36,367 bases of DNA, taken from positions 1 to 36,367 of the forward strand of contig JAAYTH010000044.1 of NCBI GenBank assembly GCA_012523785.1, in the 5' to 3' direction. Made by a program: the position numbers and the translations under genes. The notes below the pieces were generated by a model. It saw only the letters and a list, made by a program, of their open reading frames with translations, ran no database searches and was not told the DNA's origin. Within the stretch, counting starts at the first letter, position 1. Every line of letters begins with the position of its first letter. This DNA is from Bacillota bacterium. GTDB lineage: Bacteria > Bacillota > DTU030. Positions 18,087 to 27,869 of the stretch are shown here, piece after piece.

Positions 18087-18653
18087 TCACCTCAAATCAT
18101 CCGGGGTATCGATATCAAAAATAATGGCCGGGTCATCTACCTCCAGATCCAGAACTTGATCCCCCCATGATGCTAAAAGGGAGCGGGCCCCTTGGTCACC
18201 TGATAAGGCCTCCAATTGGGGCCGTAGGGTGGCTTTAATTATTACCGGATGCCCCGGCCTTCCGCGATAGTTGGGCCGCAGGGCCAGGGGCCAAGTTTGC
18301 TGATAAACAGCCAACAATCTGCCAATGAGGGAGGCCGTCACCAAGGGCTGGTCGGCCAAAAGAAACACCAAGGCCGCCGCCCTGGGGGAGGCCGCCCGGA
18401 CCCCGGCTGCCAGGGAGCTGCCCTGGCCGCTGGCATAGGCAGGATTAAAAACTAATTTGACCGGCAGCCCCTTGAGGGCTGCCTGCACTTTTTGCGCCTG
18501 GCAACCGGTAACCACCACCACTTCATCGACCGGTGCCGCCACGGCCGCTTCCGCCGCTATTCGCACCAAGGGTTTATCCCCATAGAACAACAATTGCTTA
18601 CAACGGCCCATCCGCTCAGAAGTACCGGCGGCCAAAAGCACAGCGGTTATCAC
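18087..18653 (-). CDS. MocA/MobA-like nucleotidyltransferase (molybdenum cofactor cytidylyltransferase or DVU_1551-like)
   Basis: ITAVLLAAGTSERMGRCKQLLFYGDKPLV; LVFLLADQPLVT; RPGHPVII. Confidence 0.82.
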   Translation of the reverse strand: MITAVLLAAGTSERMGRCKQLLFYGDKPLVRIAAEAAVAAPVDEVVVVTGCQAQKVQAALKGLPVKLVFNPAYASGQGSSLAAGVRAASPRAAALVFLLADQPLVTASLIGRLLAVYQQTWPLALRPNYRGRPGHPVIIKATLRPQLEALSGDQGARSLLASWGDQVLDLEVDDPAIIFDIDTPDDLR

Positions 18654-18847
18654 GGCAACACACCTCCGAACTCATCCCTTTTGTATTTCCCCTTAATTAT
18701 ACCATTATGACCGGCCCTAGGCACTTGGCCCCCAAAAAAAAGACCCCCTTCCATGGGGCCGGGGACAGGAACCCCTAGATTTCTTCCGCATTAGGGCAAG
18801 CCTGGGGGAATAATATAAGATAAGAAACCTTACAGGAGGTGTGACCA

Positions 18848-19501
18848 ATGTTAAATATCCTGGCCCTGGGGGGATACCTGGGTTTGTTGGTGTATACCTT
18901 TTTGCTTTTGAAAAAAAGCAGGAGTGAGCTAAGGGCTATAACTCAATTTCGCAACTATAGTCGGGAGATAACCACCGCCAGCCTGTTGGCTGCCCTGGCG
19001 GCCCTTCTCCATGCAGCACCGGTTTATCTTCCCCTTGTTGGTATGGCCCTATCGCCTTTAAGCAGCATACCCATAATCATCGGTGTATTGCTCTTTGCCG
19101 ACGGGGCCCTGGCCATGTTTTTGGCTGCTGCCCTTCTTTTGTTCTTCATTAATGTGGAAGAGGCAATGATCTTTTCCTTGGCCACCGGGCCCTTGGGGTT
19201 GGCAACTGCCCTGGCGGCCATCCCCAATATCCCCCTATGGAAAAAGATTGCTATTCCCACTGTACTCTTAACCTGTGGTATTCTTCTTTTGGCCTTTTTA
19301 GTGGGTGTGCCTGGAATACAGAGCCTTATCGGCACCTTCACTCTTTTTGGTCTCGCCTTGATCCTTGCTTTTAGTCTGTTGTATTCCCTATTATTTATGG
19401 GCCTTGCCCGGCTTAGCCACCGGCGCCTGTTGTCCTTCTTTTTTGCTCGGGATCATGATGAAGAAACACTTAAGCCCGAGGCCGAACCGGTCCAGAAATA
19501 G
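18848..19501 (+). CDS. Predicted multi-pass membrane protein of unknown function
   Basis: Several hydrophobic helices; RBS ggaggt before the start; no confident family. Confidence 0.6.
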   Translation: MLNILALGGYLGLLVYTFLLLKKSRSELRAITQFRNYSREITTASLLAALAALLHAAPVYLPLVGMALSPLSSIPIIIGVLLFADGALAMFLAAALLLFFINVEEAMIFSLATGPLGLATALAAIPNIPLWKKIAIPTVLLTCGILLLAFLVGVPGIQSLIGTFTLFGLALILAFSLLYSLLFMGLARLSHRRLLSFFFARDHDEETLKPEAEPVQK

Positions 19502-19517
19502 AAATACAATCGATATT

Positions 19518-21320
19518 TTAGCCTTCCTCCGGGGTTATCTCCCATAACACCCCCGATTTGGGGATGGCACTGGGGGCCATATCGGCAAACTCCCAGACCC
19601 CAAAATCTAACACATACAGTGTTTTGCCATCGGGACTGAATTTAACATCAATGGCCCTTTTGAAGCCATCCCCCAGGCGCCCGGCCCGGGCCTTATGTTT
19701 ACTTTTGGCAAACCAATCGTACTTCCCGGTTTCGGGATCAACGATCATTACCCCACTGGGGAGCTGTCTCTCCAGATCCTGGGTCAGGGGCTGCCCATCG
19801 GCAAAGATGGCCACGAAAATTCCCTGCTGGGGGAATTCCTCCGGAGCATAGGCTATCTTCATGGGGGAGTAGTGGGAAGGCAAAGAAGATAAAGGGGGAG
19901 TAACCTCCGGGGGATCTTGAATTATGGGGTTGCGGTTAATGCCCCTTTCCGAGGCAAAGCGATCATCGCCCAAGGGAATAGTACCTACAAAATCCGGCCA
20001 ACCGTACCAGGCACCCTCCTCCAGTTTCATAATCCAGTCTGGTGAGTTGGTAGAAGCCCTAACCCCCCGATCATCATAGCCCAGGACACTGGCATAAATA
20101 TTTCCTTCCGGATCCTGGGTGAGACCGTAAGGATTACGCAGGCCATCGGCATAGATAGAGAGACTTTCATCCTCCATATCAAAGCGATGGACGGCTCCGC
20201 TGGCCGGGACCTCCCCCTTAACCTTTTCACCTGCCTCCCGGGTCTGTCCAAAGGGGGCAAAGGCCCCGGTGGTCTTTTTAGTTGTAGGATCAGTGCTTTT
20301 CAGATCCAGGGAGGTGTAGTTTTCTCCCGTAAGGGTAAAATCTCGGGAGGGGACATCGTGAAATTCCGGATGGCGGTCGGCCCAGGCATAGACAAAATTA
20401 TCCGAACCGACTACCCCGGCATTAGTCGCCGTACCCTGGCCAAAATATAGGGCCCCATCGGGGCCAAACATAAGATCCCCATTTTGATGATCTCCCAGGG
20501 AGGGCAGGTTGGTAACCAGATCCCGCCTTTTTCCCGACTGCAATTCCAGTTCCGTAATCCGCCCCCGGTGGGAAACATACAAGTTGCCATCTTTATAGGT
20601 TAGGCCACCAATGGGGCCTTCAAACTTATCGGCAATTTTCGCCAACTTGCCCCCCTCCTTTACCTTGAGAATCTGGGCTACAGTGGTTTTGGGACCATAG
20701 GAAAAGCCCGATTCGGCCACATAAATTACCCCCTCCTCATCAAGGGCCAGACTGGTGGGGTAAGTTAAATCCTTAGCAATGACCTGGGCCCGATACCCGG
20801 CCGGCAGCTCCAGGTTTTCCGGGTCCGTACTCACGGCCCCGTGTAAAAGCAAGGGTGTAGCCACCATGGCCAAAAGGACTAAACTAATTCCATATCCTAG
20901 GCTCTTACTGGGACCCCCGGCACCTAACCTCTGGTAAAAAAAGGCCAAGGCCAGACCATAAATTATAAAAATAACCAATGTTGCCATATGGTCTTGGGGG
21001 CTTTTTAGGGAAGGGGGAAATCCCAACATTATGGGTACCAGGGTGAGAACCCCACCCAACCAGAAAACAACTCCCACAATGAATCCCGCCAAAACCCTGT
21101 TTATGACACTAAGCCTTCGATCCCTAATAATTAAACCATAAAGTAAACCACCAATTACCCCCAGGAGGGCCACGACTATAGTCCCATTAATGAGATCCAC
21201 CCGGGTAAGAAGCAGGCCCAAGGAGGGTAACAACCATATCCCCCAAAAGGCAAAGAGTAATACAAGGCTGGCAAACAACCCGGAAATAAGGCCTCCGAAA
21301 AGAAAATTCCTGCTGGACAT
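19518..21320 (-). CDS. PQQ-dependent sugar/sorbosone dehydrogenase-like beta-propeller with N-terminal transmembrane domain
   Basis: LPAGYRAQVIAKDLTYPTSLALDEEGVIYVAESG, GDLMFGPDGALYFGQGT, YADGLRNPYGLTQDPEGNIYAS; several N-terminal TM segments. Confidence 0.75.
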   Translation of the reverse strand: MSSRNFLFGGLISGLFASLVLLFAFWGIWLLPSLGLLLTRVDLINGTIVVALLGVIGGLLYGLIIRDRRLSVINRVLAGFIVGVVFWLGGVLTLVPIMLGFPPSLKSPQDHMATLVIFIIYGLALAFFYQRLGAGGPSKSLGYGISLVLLAMVATPLLLHGAVSTDPENLELPAGYRAQVIAKDLTYPTSLALDEEGVIYVAESGFSYGPKTTVAQILKVKEGGKLAKIADKFEGPIGGLTYKDGNLYVSHRGRITELELQSGKRRDLVTNLPSLGDHQNGDLMFGPDGALYFGQGTATNAGVVGSDNFVYAWADRHPEFHDVPSRDFTLTGENYTSLDLKSTDPTTKKTTGAFAPFGQTREAGEKVKGEVPASGAVHRFDMEDESLSIYADGLRNPYGLTQDPEGNIYASVLGYDDRGVRASTNSPDWIMKLEEGAWYGWPDFVGTIPLGDDRFASERGINRNPIIQDPPEVTPPLSSLPSHYSPMKIAYAPEEFPQQGIFVAIFADGQPLTQDLERQLPSGVMIVDPETGKYDWFAKSKHKARAGRLGDGFKRAIDVKFSPDGKTLYVLDFGVWEFADMAPSAIPKSGVLWEITPEEG

Positions 21321-21471
21321 ATTGATACTCCCCTCTGTCTTTGGTTATAGGGTTAGTTTGCCCCACACAAAAAAAATCAATCCCCGGACAAAAGAGAGAA
21401 ATGCACCGGGTCCGATTATCCCGCTGCATTCACCGACAACCTTTACTTTTATCTCCATGATAGACAGGTGT

Positions 21472-22053
21472 TTATTCTAAACGGGAAAAGCCCCAACCAT
21501 CCCACTTCCACAGGGTCAGCCGCAATTCTCGGCCATCCGCATAGGAACCTTCCAGAGCCAGTAATTCCAGCTCCCCATCACCGTTACTGTCAATTAGAGC
21601 GGCCCGGTAGTTGGGACGGGAGAGGTTGGAGGACTGCCAGAGGGGTTTGAATTTACCATCTGCTAAATTGAAGATAAACAGATGGTTTTTAATACTGTCA
21701 TCCTCTTCTTCTAACCAAAGGGGTTTGTGGCGACCGAAAGAACCCGCCTTCCAGACTAGAAGGTTCAGTTCATCTAGACCGTCATTGTTGGCATCACCCA
21801 AAAAGAAGTAGTCCACCCACCAGTCTACGGGAGATTCGTAGATGAGGCGGGAATCCTCCCAGACCCGCAAACGGCCATCCTCTAGGATGTACTCCTCTAT
21901 AGTGCCGTCTCCGTCCAAATCGTAATCCTTCTTCTTGACTAGTTTAGTTTTTGCCAGGGTAGATTGTGAATCCGGCCACAACTCCCCTTCTGGGCTTGGG
22001 GACAGAACCACAGTGGCAGCAACCTCCCCTGGCCCACCCTCAAGCAGGCCCAA
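21472..22053 (-). CDS. VCBS/FG-GAP-like protein, probably lacking its N-terminus
   Basis: DYDLDGDGTIEEYILEDGRL, FLGDANNDGLDELNLLVW, ALIDSNGDGELELLALEG; no signal peptide. Confidence 0.5.
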   Translation of the reverse strand: MGLLEGGPGEVAATVVLSPSPEGELWPDSQSTLAKTKLVKKKDYDLDGDGTIEEYILEDGRLRVWEDSRLIYESPVDWWVDYFFLGDANNDGLDELNLLVWKAGSFGRHKPLWLEEEDDSIKNHLFIFNLADGKFKPLWQSSNLSRPNYRAALIDSNGDGELELLALEGSYADGRELRLTLWKWDGWGFSRLE

Positions 22054-22058
22054 TTCCT

Positions 22059-23528
22059 TCAGCTCCTCCCCCGCCAGCCCCAGTAGAGGTTTTGAGTCCA
22101 GGTCTCCAGGCCCAAGCCGGCGCTGTATTCCTGCAGCCTGCCCATATTATCTTCATAACCCCGATAGTCTGTTTCACCTTCTTCAGTCAGGATAGCCAGG
22201 GCTTCTTCAGAACCCAGGGCAGCAGGAATATCCAAGGCCCGGGGCAGCATCCGCCGCTGCCCTTCCTTGTTTTCCCCCACCTCCCGGTAGAGCAAGCGCT
22301 GGAAAATAGCCGCATCCAGGGTGAAACGCTGGCCCAGGAAACGAAAACCCCTTATCTCCTGACCGCCATCTGGCTGAATTGTTTCCTCAAAGATAGGAAT
22401 AGAGTTTATAAGCGGTGGCCGCAAGTTTACCGCCTTCCGCAAGAAGGCCTCCCATTTATCTTCAGCACCAGCAACTTCCTCCAGCCCCGCTCCCTCGCCG
22501 TAGATTTCCGTCAGCAGTTCCCGGTATTCATGGTAGGAAAGATCATCACTGCGGCCCACAAAAAAGGCGGTGGGCTGGTAAATTTGATCCCACTGGTGGG
22601 CATTGTCATCCTGACTTAGGGCCAGGGTCAAAAGGAGCGCCGAGCGGGTTTCATCCTCACTCTTGAAGCGGAAGGTCATGCGGCCATACCACATCATGGC
22701 CTTAAAATAGGCTTCCAGCTCTTGGCTGCTGTCGTAATGGCCCCGGGGTATGTATTGGGAGTAGTCTTCCAAAAGTGCATCCAGCACCCCCAGATCCTGT
22801 CCCCAATTCATGAGGGGGGAGGGCTGGATACCGGCCTGGGCCTCAATAAGCCTTAATTCCTCTGCCACCACATCCTGCACCACTCCCGGCACCGGGAAAT
22901 CGGCATTTAAGAGCCTGCCGCCTACAGCGAAAAAGCCCATATTACGGGCAGCGGCATTTTCCCAGGGGGTGCCCTTGAGGATCTCATACTGCCTTTGGGA
23001 TTCGGCCAACATGGCCTGGGTCAGATCATACAGGGCCGGGGCCAGCTTCTCCTTCTCCGTCACCCGTAAAAGATGGCTAAAAAACAAGTGGAAATTGTGG
23101 AGCATAGAATCGGTGGTAATAAAGCTGGGTACGGGTTCATAACGGTTCATCTCATAAAGGCCAAAGAATTCTCGGTAGGCATTGGGTACCACCACAAAAC
23201 CGTTCCTCACCAGCAACTCTTCCGCCGCCGGGGAGAAATGAAAGGGATCTCGGTTGCTTATATTGGCCAGGCCCGGTCCCACCTGGTAGGCTGCCAAGGA
23301 GGGGGAAATATCAACCGGCACCTCCCTGTAGTGGGCAAACACCTTCTCAGCAAAGAAGGGCGGTTCCAGCAGGTCCCCTGTTTGGCCATCCTCAGCCTCC
23401 ATACCATTATCTCCACCATCACTGCCACATCCCATCACAGCGGCCAAAAAAAGAAAAAAGCAGAGCAGTGGGACGCGCAAAACCTTTTTAACCCCTTCAT
23501 TATAGGCATTATACATTCCCCCCTCCAT
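22059..23528 (-). pseudogene. DUF3160-family lipoprotein, apparently truncated at its C-terminus
   Basis: Lipobox AAVMGCGS; VPSFITTDSMLHNFHLFFSHLLR; ORF stops right after ETWTQNLYWGW, where family members are recalled to continue. Confidence 0.55.
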
Positions 23529-23585
23529 ATCCTTTGACTATCTAAAGGCCGTCATTGTTCCAAACGAGCTAAAGGGGCACCTTTC

Positions 23586-23837
23586 CTATTTATATATTCC
23601 CCCGCGCGGACCAATTTCAATAACATATATGACCAGCTCTTTATCATCCTTATAAAATATAATGCGAAAACTACCCACCCTGAGCCTATAATTTCCCTTA
23701 TCGCTTTGGAGCCTCTTCACATCCCCAAATGGTAGATTATTTATTGCCCTGATAATCCTAATTTGATTATTTCTAGTAAGCCTTTTTAGATATTTATAGC
23801 ATCTTTTCTCATATTTTATACTATATTTCATCTTCAC
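23586..23837 (-). CDS. RelE/ParE-family toxin
   Basis: YSIKYEKRCYKYLKRL...GDVKRLQSDKGNYRLRVGSFRIIFYKDDKELVIYVIEIGPRGGIYK. Confidence 0.85.
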   Translation of the reverse strand: MKMKYSIKYEKRCYKYLKRLTRNNQIRIIRAINNLPFGDVKRLQSDKGNYRLRVGSFRIIFYKDDKELVIYVIEIGPRGGIYK

Positions 23838-24081
23838 CTATCCCGAGATCCTTCAACAAGGCACCCTGCTCAATAAATTCACCCTCTGCCTTTTTTTTCT
23901 CTATCCGCAAATGCTCCTCCTCTGATATATACTCGCCATCTTCTTCATTGATTTTATTCCATATATTATGTTCTTCTTTAAATTTTAAGAACTCGGCCAT
24001 ATCAATGACTGTCTTGATATTTTCCGGTTTTAGCTCTCTTTTTAGTGCTTCTTTTATTTTTTTTGCCAATGTCATACCCAT
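23821..24081 (-). CDS. Cognate antitoxin of the RelE-like toxin
   Basis: Small acidic protein immediately upstream and overlapping the toxin. Confidence 0.7.
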   Translation of the reverse strand: MGMTLAKKIKEALKRELKPENIKTVIDMAEFLKFKEEHNIWNKINEEDGEYISEEEHLRIEKKKAEGEFIEQGALLKDLGIGEDEI

Positions 24082-24296
24082 CCCCTCCGTTCTCGCTTAT
24101 TTACATTTTAATTATAGCATTAGCACCCAACAAAGGCACCTTAAAATAGAAAAATCCGCCCTTTTCTCACCCAGGCCACAGTGGAGGTAAAACCCGCAGA
24201 CTCTTATGTTAGCAGTATTTATGAGATCCTAGCCTTCGCTTAAAGCAGGCGGGATAGAATGCAGGCTCTAGCAGTAATCTTGGACAGGTCCTTGTT

Positions 24297-25448
24297 TTAG
24301 GCGGGTCTAATTTTTATTAGACTCAAAAGCCAACGGAAAAAACGCAGCAATATGTTGGCCCGGGCCACATCCTCCGCCGCAACTAATTCTGTTTCCGCCA
24401 AGACTTGACCAGCCTGTTTTATTTGCAGCCTGCCCAGGGGATCCCCCACCTTGATGGGGGCCCTTACATCGCCAACCGCTATTACCTCCTGCTCCAGTTC
24501 CGCCATCCGTCTTCTTTCAATAGCCAGGGCCATCCTGGAGGCCGTTTTTACCGGCACGGATAATTTTCGGCCCTTGTCCACAGGCACATCCCCTATTACT
24601 TCCCCTTCTGGAATCTCATATAGTCTAAAATTAGCAAAACCATAATCCAAAAGTTCTTCCGCCGCAGTGAGTCTTTCCTTTTCGCTGGGGGTATTTAAGA
24701 TAACACCGATGAGCCGCAGGCCCTCCCTTTGGGCAGTGGCCGCCAGGCAAAAACCCGCCTCCTCAGTCCAGCCGGTTTTTAAACCATCGGCTCCCTCATA
24801 CCTACCGATTAAAGGGTTTCTATTGTATTGCCTGATCCCATTGTAGGTAAATTCCCTTTGGGATTCAAATTCCAGTACTCCAGGATAATTGGTCAACAGG
24901 TGGCGCGACAATACCACAATATCCATAGGGCTCATGACATGGCCCTCTGCTGGAAGGCCGGTGGCATTCTTAAAGGTGGTGTGTTGAAGGCCGAGCTGGC
25001 CAGCCCTTTCATTCATAACCCCGACAAAGGCCCCTTCACTGCCCGCCAGATGTTCCGCCACCACCACACAGGCATCATTGGCCGAGACAACAGAGATGCC
25101 GGTAATAAGATCCCTAAAGGTTACCTCCTGCCCAATCTCCAAAAACATCTGGGAACCACCCATTCGCCAAGCCGCTTCGGAAACGGTCAGGGGGGTCTCC
25201 CAGGTGACATCACCATCTTCCAGGGCCTCAAAGGCCAAGAGGAGGGTCATCAGTTTAGTAATACTGGCCGGAGGCTTGGCCTGGGCGGCATTTTTTTCAT
25301 AGAGCACATTACCGGTAAAGTAATCCTGCAAAACCGCAGCCTCTGCCGCAGATTCAAAGGCAGCCTGGGCAGGAAGGCCCAGCAGTAGCACTAAAACCAT
25401 AGTAAAGGCAATAATAGGCGACCACCTATTTTTTATCAACACTAGCAA
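24297..25448 (-). CDS. D-alanyl-D-alanine carboxypeptidase (DacF/PBP5-like)
   Basis: SITKLMT (SxxK), SAND (SxN), DGLKTGWTEEAGFCLAATA (KTG); signal peptide. Confidence 0.92.
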   Translation of the reverse strand: MLVLIKNRWSPIIAFTMVLVLLLGLPAQAAFESAAEAAVLQDYFTGNVLYEKNAAQAKPPASITKLMTLLLAFEALEDGDVTWETPLTVSEAAWRMGGSQMFLEIGQEVTFRDLITGISVVSANDACVVVAEHLAGSEGAFVGVMNERAGQLGLQHTTFKNATGLPAEGHVMSPMDIVVLSRHLLTNYPGVLEFESQREFTYNGIRQYNRNPLIGRYEGADGLKTGWTEEAGFCLAATAQREGLRLIGVILNTPSEKERLTAAEELLDYGFANFRLYEIPEGEVIGDVPVDKGRKLSVPVKTASRMALAIERRRMAELEQEVIAVGDVRAPIKVGDPLGRLQIKQAGQVLAETELVAAEDVARANILLRFFRWLLSLIKIRPA

Positions 25449-25587
25449 TGGTAGATGCTCCTTTCCCAGGCCATCTTGAGAACAACATCTATAGTATTCA
25501 CTTTTACCCCTAATTTAATTGCCATCCAAGGGCACTTTTAACCTGTTTCATAATTGCCGATTTTCCCCCAATAATTCGCACCCTTTT

Positions 25588-26418
25588 TTACCTATTTCCC
25601 CCGGACCGCCATAGCCACTCATAAAAATCTTCCTTGACCGGAGGGTACAAGATAGCCTCTATATTTTCACGCATTTTAGGGGCAAATTTTCTTTCCTCCA
25701 GTAGGGTTTCTAAAGGTTCTTGTATTTCTTCATGGGGACACTTGCCCAGGTATTCTAGTATTTTCCTTATCCATTGTCTGGTAGTGTTATTGGAGGGAAT
25801 GACATGTAACTCCTCTATCAGTAGGGGGATGACTTCTGCCCTTCGTTCAGGGGTGTCCCGGTGGGCAGCAAGTTCAAGAGCCTTTATTTTTATGTGAACA
25901 TCTTCTATTCTTTCCGGAAGGGGAAGTGCCCGCAGGCAGGAAAACAAAGCCCGATCGGCATCCCTGTTCCCCAAATACATCCGGTGCCCCAACTGTTCAA
26001 GAATACTGTCCCGCTGTTCCCCATCAGCCTGAATAAAATCTTCCAGATCGAATTTAATGGGGGAATATTCCCTTATAATATCCTCGGGTTCCTTGCTCAA
26101 AAAGTCATTGAGTAATTCCTTTCTTTCTCTTTCATCTCTTTTGGCATATTCATGGAACAACTTCCCCACGAAGCTGTCATCTTCTATCTCAATTATTTCC
26201 GCTGGCTCAAACTTTTCACAGGCTTCCCTCTCCCCTAGAAACTTCCTGGTATCAATTATATCCTGGTAGGGGGCGAAGTTGAAATTTTCCAAAATATCGT
26301 CTACAAAGGGTTCCAATACATCATCACTAAGACAAATACCATATTCAGTTGCCTCATTACTGGCTGGGAAATAATAGCCACAATTGAAACAAATCCGTTC
26401 CATTTCCTCCTTGGCCAT
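25588..26418 (-). CDS. HEAT-like repeat protein with N-terminal CxxC segment
   Basis: MAKEEMERICFNCGYYF start with RBS ggaggtg; helical repeats in the C-terminal half. Confidence 0.55.
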   Translation of the reverse strand: MAKEEMERICFNCGYYFPASNEATEYGICLSDDVLEPFVDDILENFNFAPYQDIIDTRKFLGEREACEKFEPAEIIEIEDDSFVGKLFHEYAKRDERERKELLNDFLSKEPEDIIREYSPIKFDLEDFIQADGEQRDSILEQLGHRMYLGNRDADRALFSCLRALPLPERIEDVHIKIKALELAAHRDTPERRAEVIPLLIEELHVIPSNNTTRQWIRKILEYLGKCPHEEIQEPLETLLEERKFAPKMRENIEAILYPPVKEDFYEWLWRSGGNR

Positions 26419-26600
26419 GCTGCACACCTCCCTGTTTATTGGCATATCCTTTTCCAAGGCCGAACCCAGCGGCTACAAAGGCTCAGGCACCACTTCCTCT
26501 CCAATGGATTATTCACTCCAAATTTAAATTCAACCACGGATAAGAAATACCTTTAATTTAAAATTGGAAAGGAGAAAATCCGCAGCCTTCCGAAAGCCAA
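26378..26600. repeat. Duplicated leader region, copy X (upstream of HEAT-like gene)
   Basis: Shares ccacaattgaaacaaatccgttccatttcctcctt, aaatttaaattcaacca and gaaatacctttaattta blocks with 31323-31550. Confidence 0.75.
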
Positions 26601-26606
26601 GGGATT

Positions 26607-26660
26607 AAACAGGGGACGAGGCTCTGCTTGCTTTATAAAACAGAACTCCGTCCCCTGTTA
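26607..26660. repeat. Family A palindromic repeat copy 3
   Basis: aaacaggggacgaggctctgcttgctttataaaacagaactccgtcccctgtta. Confidence 0.85.
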
Positions 26661-26733
26661 CGCATGTATAACAAAACAAATTACTTAACCCGACCGTGCA
26701 TTTTGAAGTAGGATGTTTTTCCCTTTTGTGATC

Positions 26734-26762
26734 TTGACAAAAGAAAATTATTGTTATATTAT
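26734..26762 (+). promoter_or_regulatory. Promoter of GntR-ABC operon
   Basis: TTGACA (26734-26739), 17 nt, TATTAT (26757-26762). Confidence 0.75.
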
Positions 26763-26784
26763 TGTATTAGGCAATTAATACAAT
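26761..26784. promoter_or_regulatory. Perfect operator palindrome for the YtrA-like regulator
   Basis: ATTGTATTA-ggcaat-TAATACAAT, 9-bp arms, overlapping the -10/+1 region. Confidence 0.7.
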
Positions 26785-26802
26785 GACACAGGTGGTGATG
26801 TT

Positions 26803-27174
26803 GTGGCTTGGAATTTCGATCCTAATCGGCCTATATACCTACAGCTGGCGGAAAAGATCGAAACTTTTATCCTCTCCGGCACCTATCCCGCCGGAGCAAA
26901 GATCCCATCAGTACGGGACTTGGCCAAAGAGGCCGCGGTAAATCCCAATACCATGCAGCGGGCCTTGACCAAATTAGAAGAAGATGGATTGTTAATTACC
27001 CAACGCACCAGTGGACGCTTTGTAACCAAGGATTTGGGGAAAATTAATAAAGCCCGCCATAGACTTGTTCAGGATCAAACAGCAGAATTTATGATGAAAA
27101 TGCGGCAACTGGGTATCGAAAAAGAAGAAGTGTTGGAGGCCATCAATATGCTGTCTGAGGAGATGAAAAGATGA
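26803..27174 (+). CDS. GntR-family regulator, YtrA subfamily (GTG start)
   Basis: DPNRPIYLQLAEKIETFILSGTYPAGAKIPSVRDLAKEAAVNPNTMQRAL. Confidence 0.92.
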   Translation: MAWNFDPNRPIYLQLAEKIETFILSGTYPAGAKIPSVRDLAKEAAVNPNTMQRALTKLEEDGLLITQRTSGRFVTKDLGKINKARHRLVQDQTAEFMMKMRQLGIEKEEVLEAINMLSEEMKR

Positions 27175-27869
27175 AAGCAATTTTGGAATGCAAGGGTCTA
27201 AGCAAGGCCTTTGGTAGAAAAAGGGTTTTAAGGAACATTGATTTAGAGTTGGAAAGGGGGAAAATCATCGGCCTTTTGGGGCCCAATGCCAGTGGTAAAA
27301 CTACCTTCCTAAAACTGGCCAATGATTTACTGACACCCAGTGCCGGGAAAATATATATTGATGGATTTACCCCCGGCCTGGAATCAAAAAAAATCATATC
27401 CTATTTGCCGGAAAAAACCTACCTGAACGAATGGATGCGAATAGAACAACTGGTCCAATTCTTTGCTGATTTCTATGAAGATTTCAGCGTTGAAAAAGCC
27501 TACGACATGCTTAAAAGACTGCAGGTGAATCCCCGGGATAGGCTAAAAACCTTATCCAAAGGCACCAAGGAAAAGGTACAGCTCTGTCTAGTCATGGCCC
27601 GGCAGGCAAAATTATACCTTTTGGATGAACCCATCGGTGGTGTAGACCCGGCCGCAAGGGACTTCATTTTGGAAACCATTATCAATAACTACCAGGAAGA
27701 TGCAACCATTGTCATCTCCACCCATCTTATTGCCGACATAGAAAAGGTTTTAGATTATGTTATCTTCCTCAAAGAAGGGGAAATAGCCCTGACATCATCG
27801 GTGGATGAAATAAGAACTCAACATGGCAAATCGGTTGATTCACTCTTTAGGGAGGTCTTTAAATGCTAA
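27171..27869 (+). CDS. ABC transporter ATPase
   Basis: GLLGPNASGKTTFLKL; LSKGTKEKVQL; LYLLDEPIGGVDPAARD. Confidence 0.92.
   Translation: MKAILECKGLSKAFGRKRVLRNIDLELERGKIIGLLGPNASGKTTFLKLANDLLTPSAGKIYIDGFTPGLESKKIISYLPEKTYLNEWMRIEQLVQFFADFYEDFSVEKAYDMLKRLQVNPRDRLKTLSKGTKEKVQLCLVMARQAKLYLLDEPIGGVDPAARDFILETIINNYQEDATIVISTHLIADIEKVLDYVIFLKEGEIALTSSVDEIRTQHGKSVDSLFREVFKC

Noticed and set aside
21966-22619. 217-aa plus ORF antisense to the DUF3160 region
   Set aside because: Low-complexity Pro/Ser-rich start and antisense to a recognised family.
23586-24081. RelE-type pair as a defence-island component
   Set aside because: Looks like an ordinary chromosomal TA module with no linkage to the kinase/vWA/PP2C system.
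24828-25388. 186-aa plus ORF antisense to D-Ala-D-Ala carboxypeptidase
   Set aside because: Antisense to a clear PBP5-like gene; no recognisable domain.
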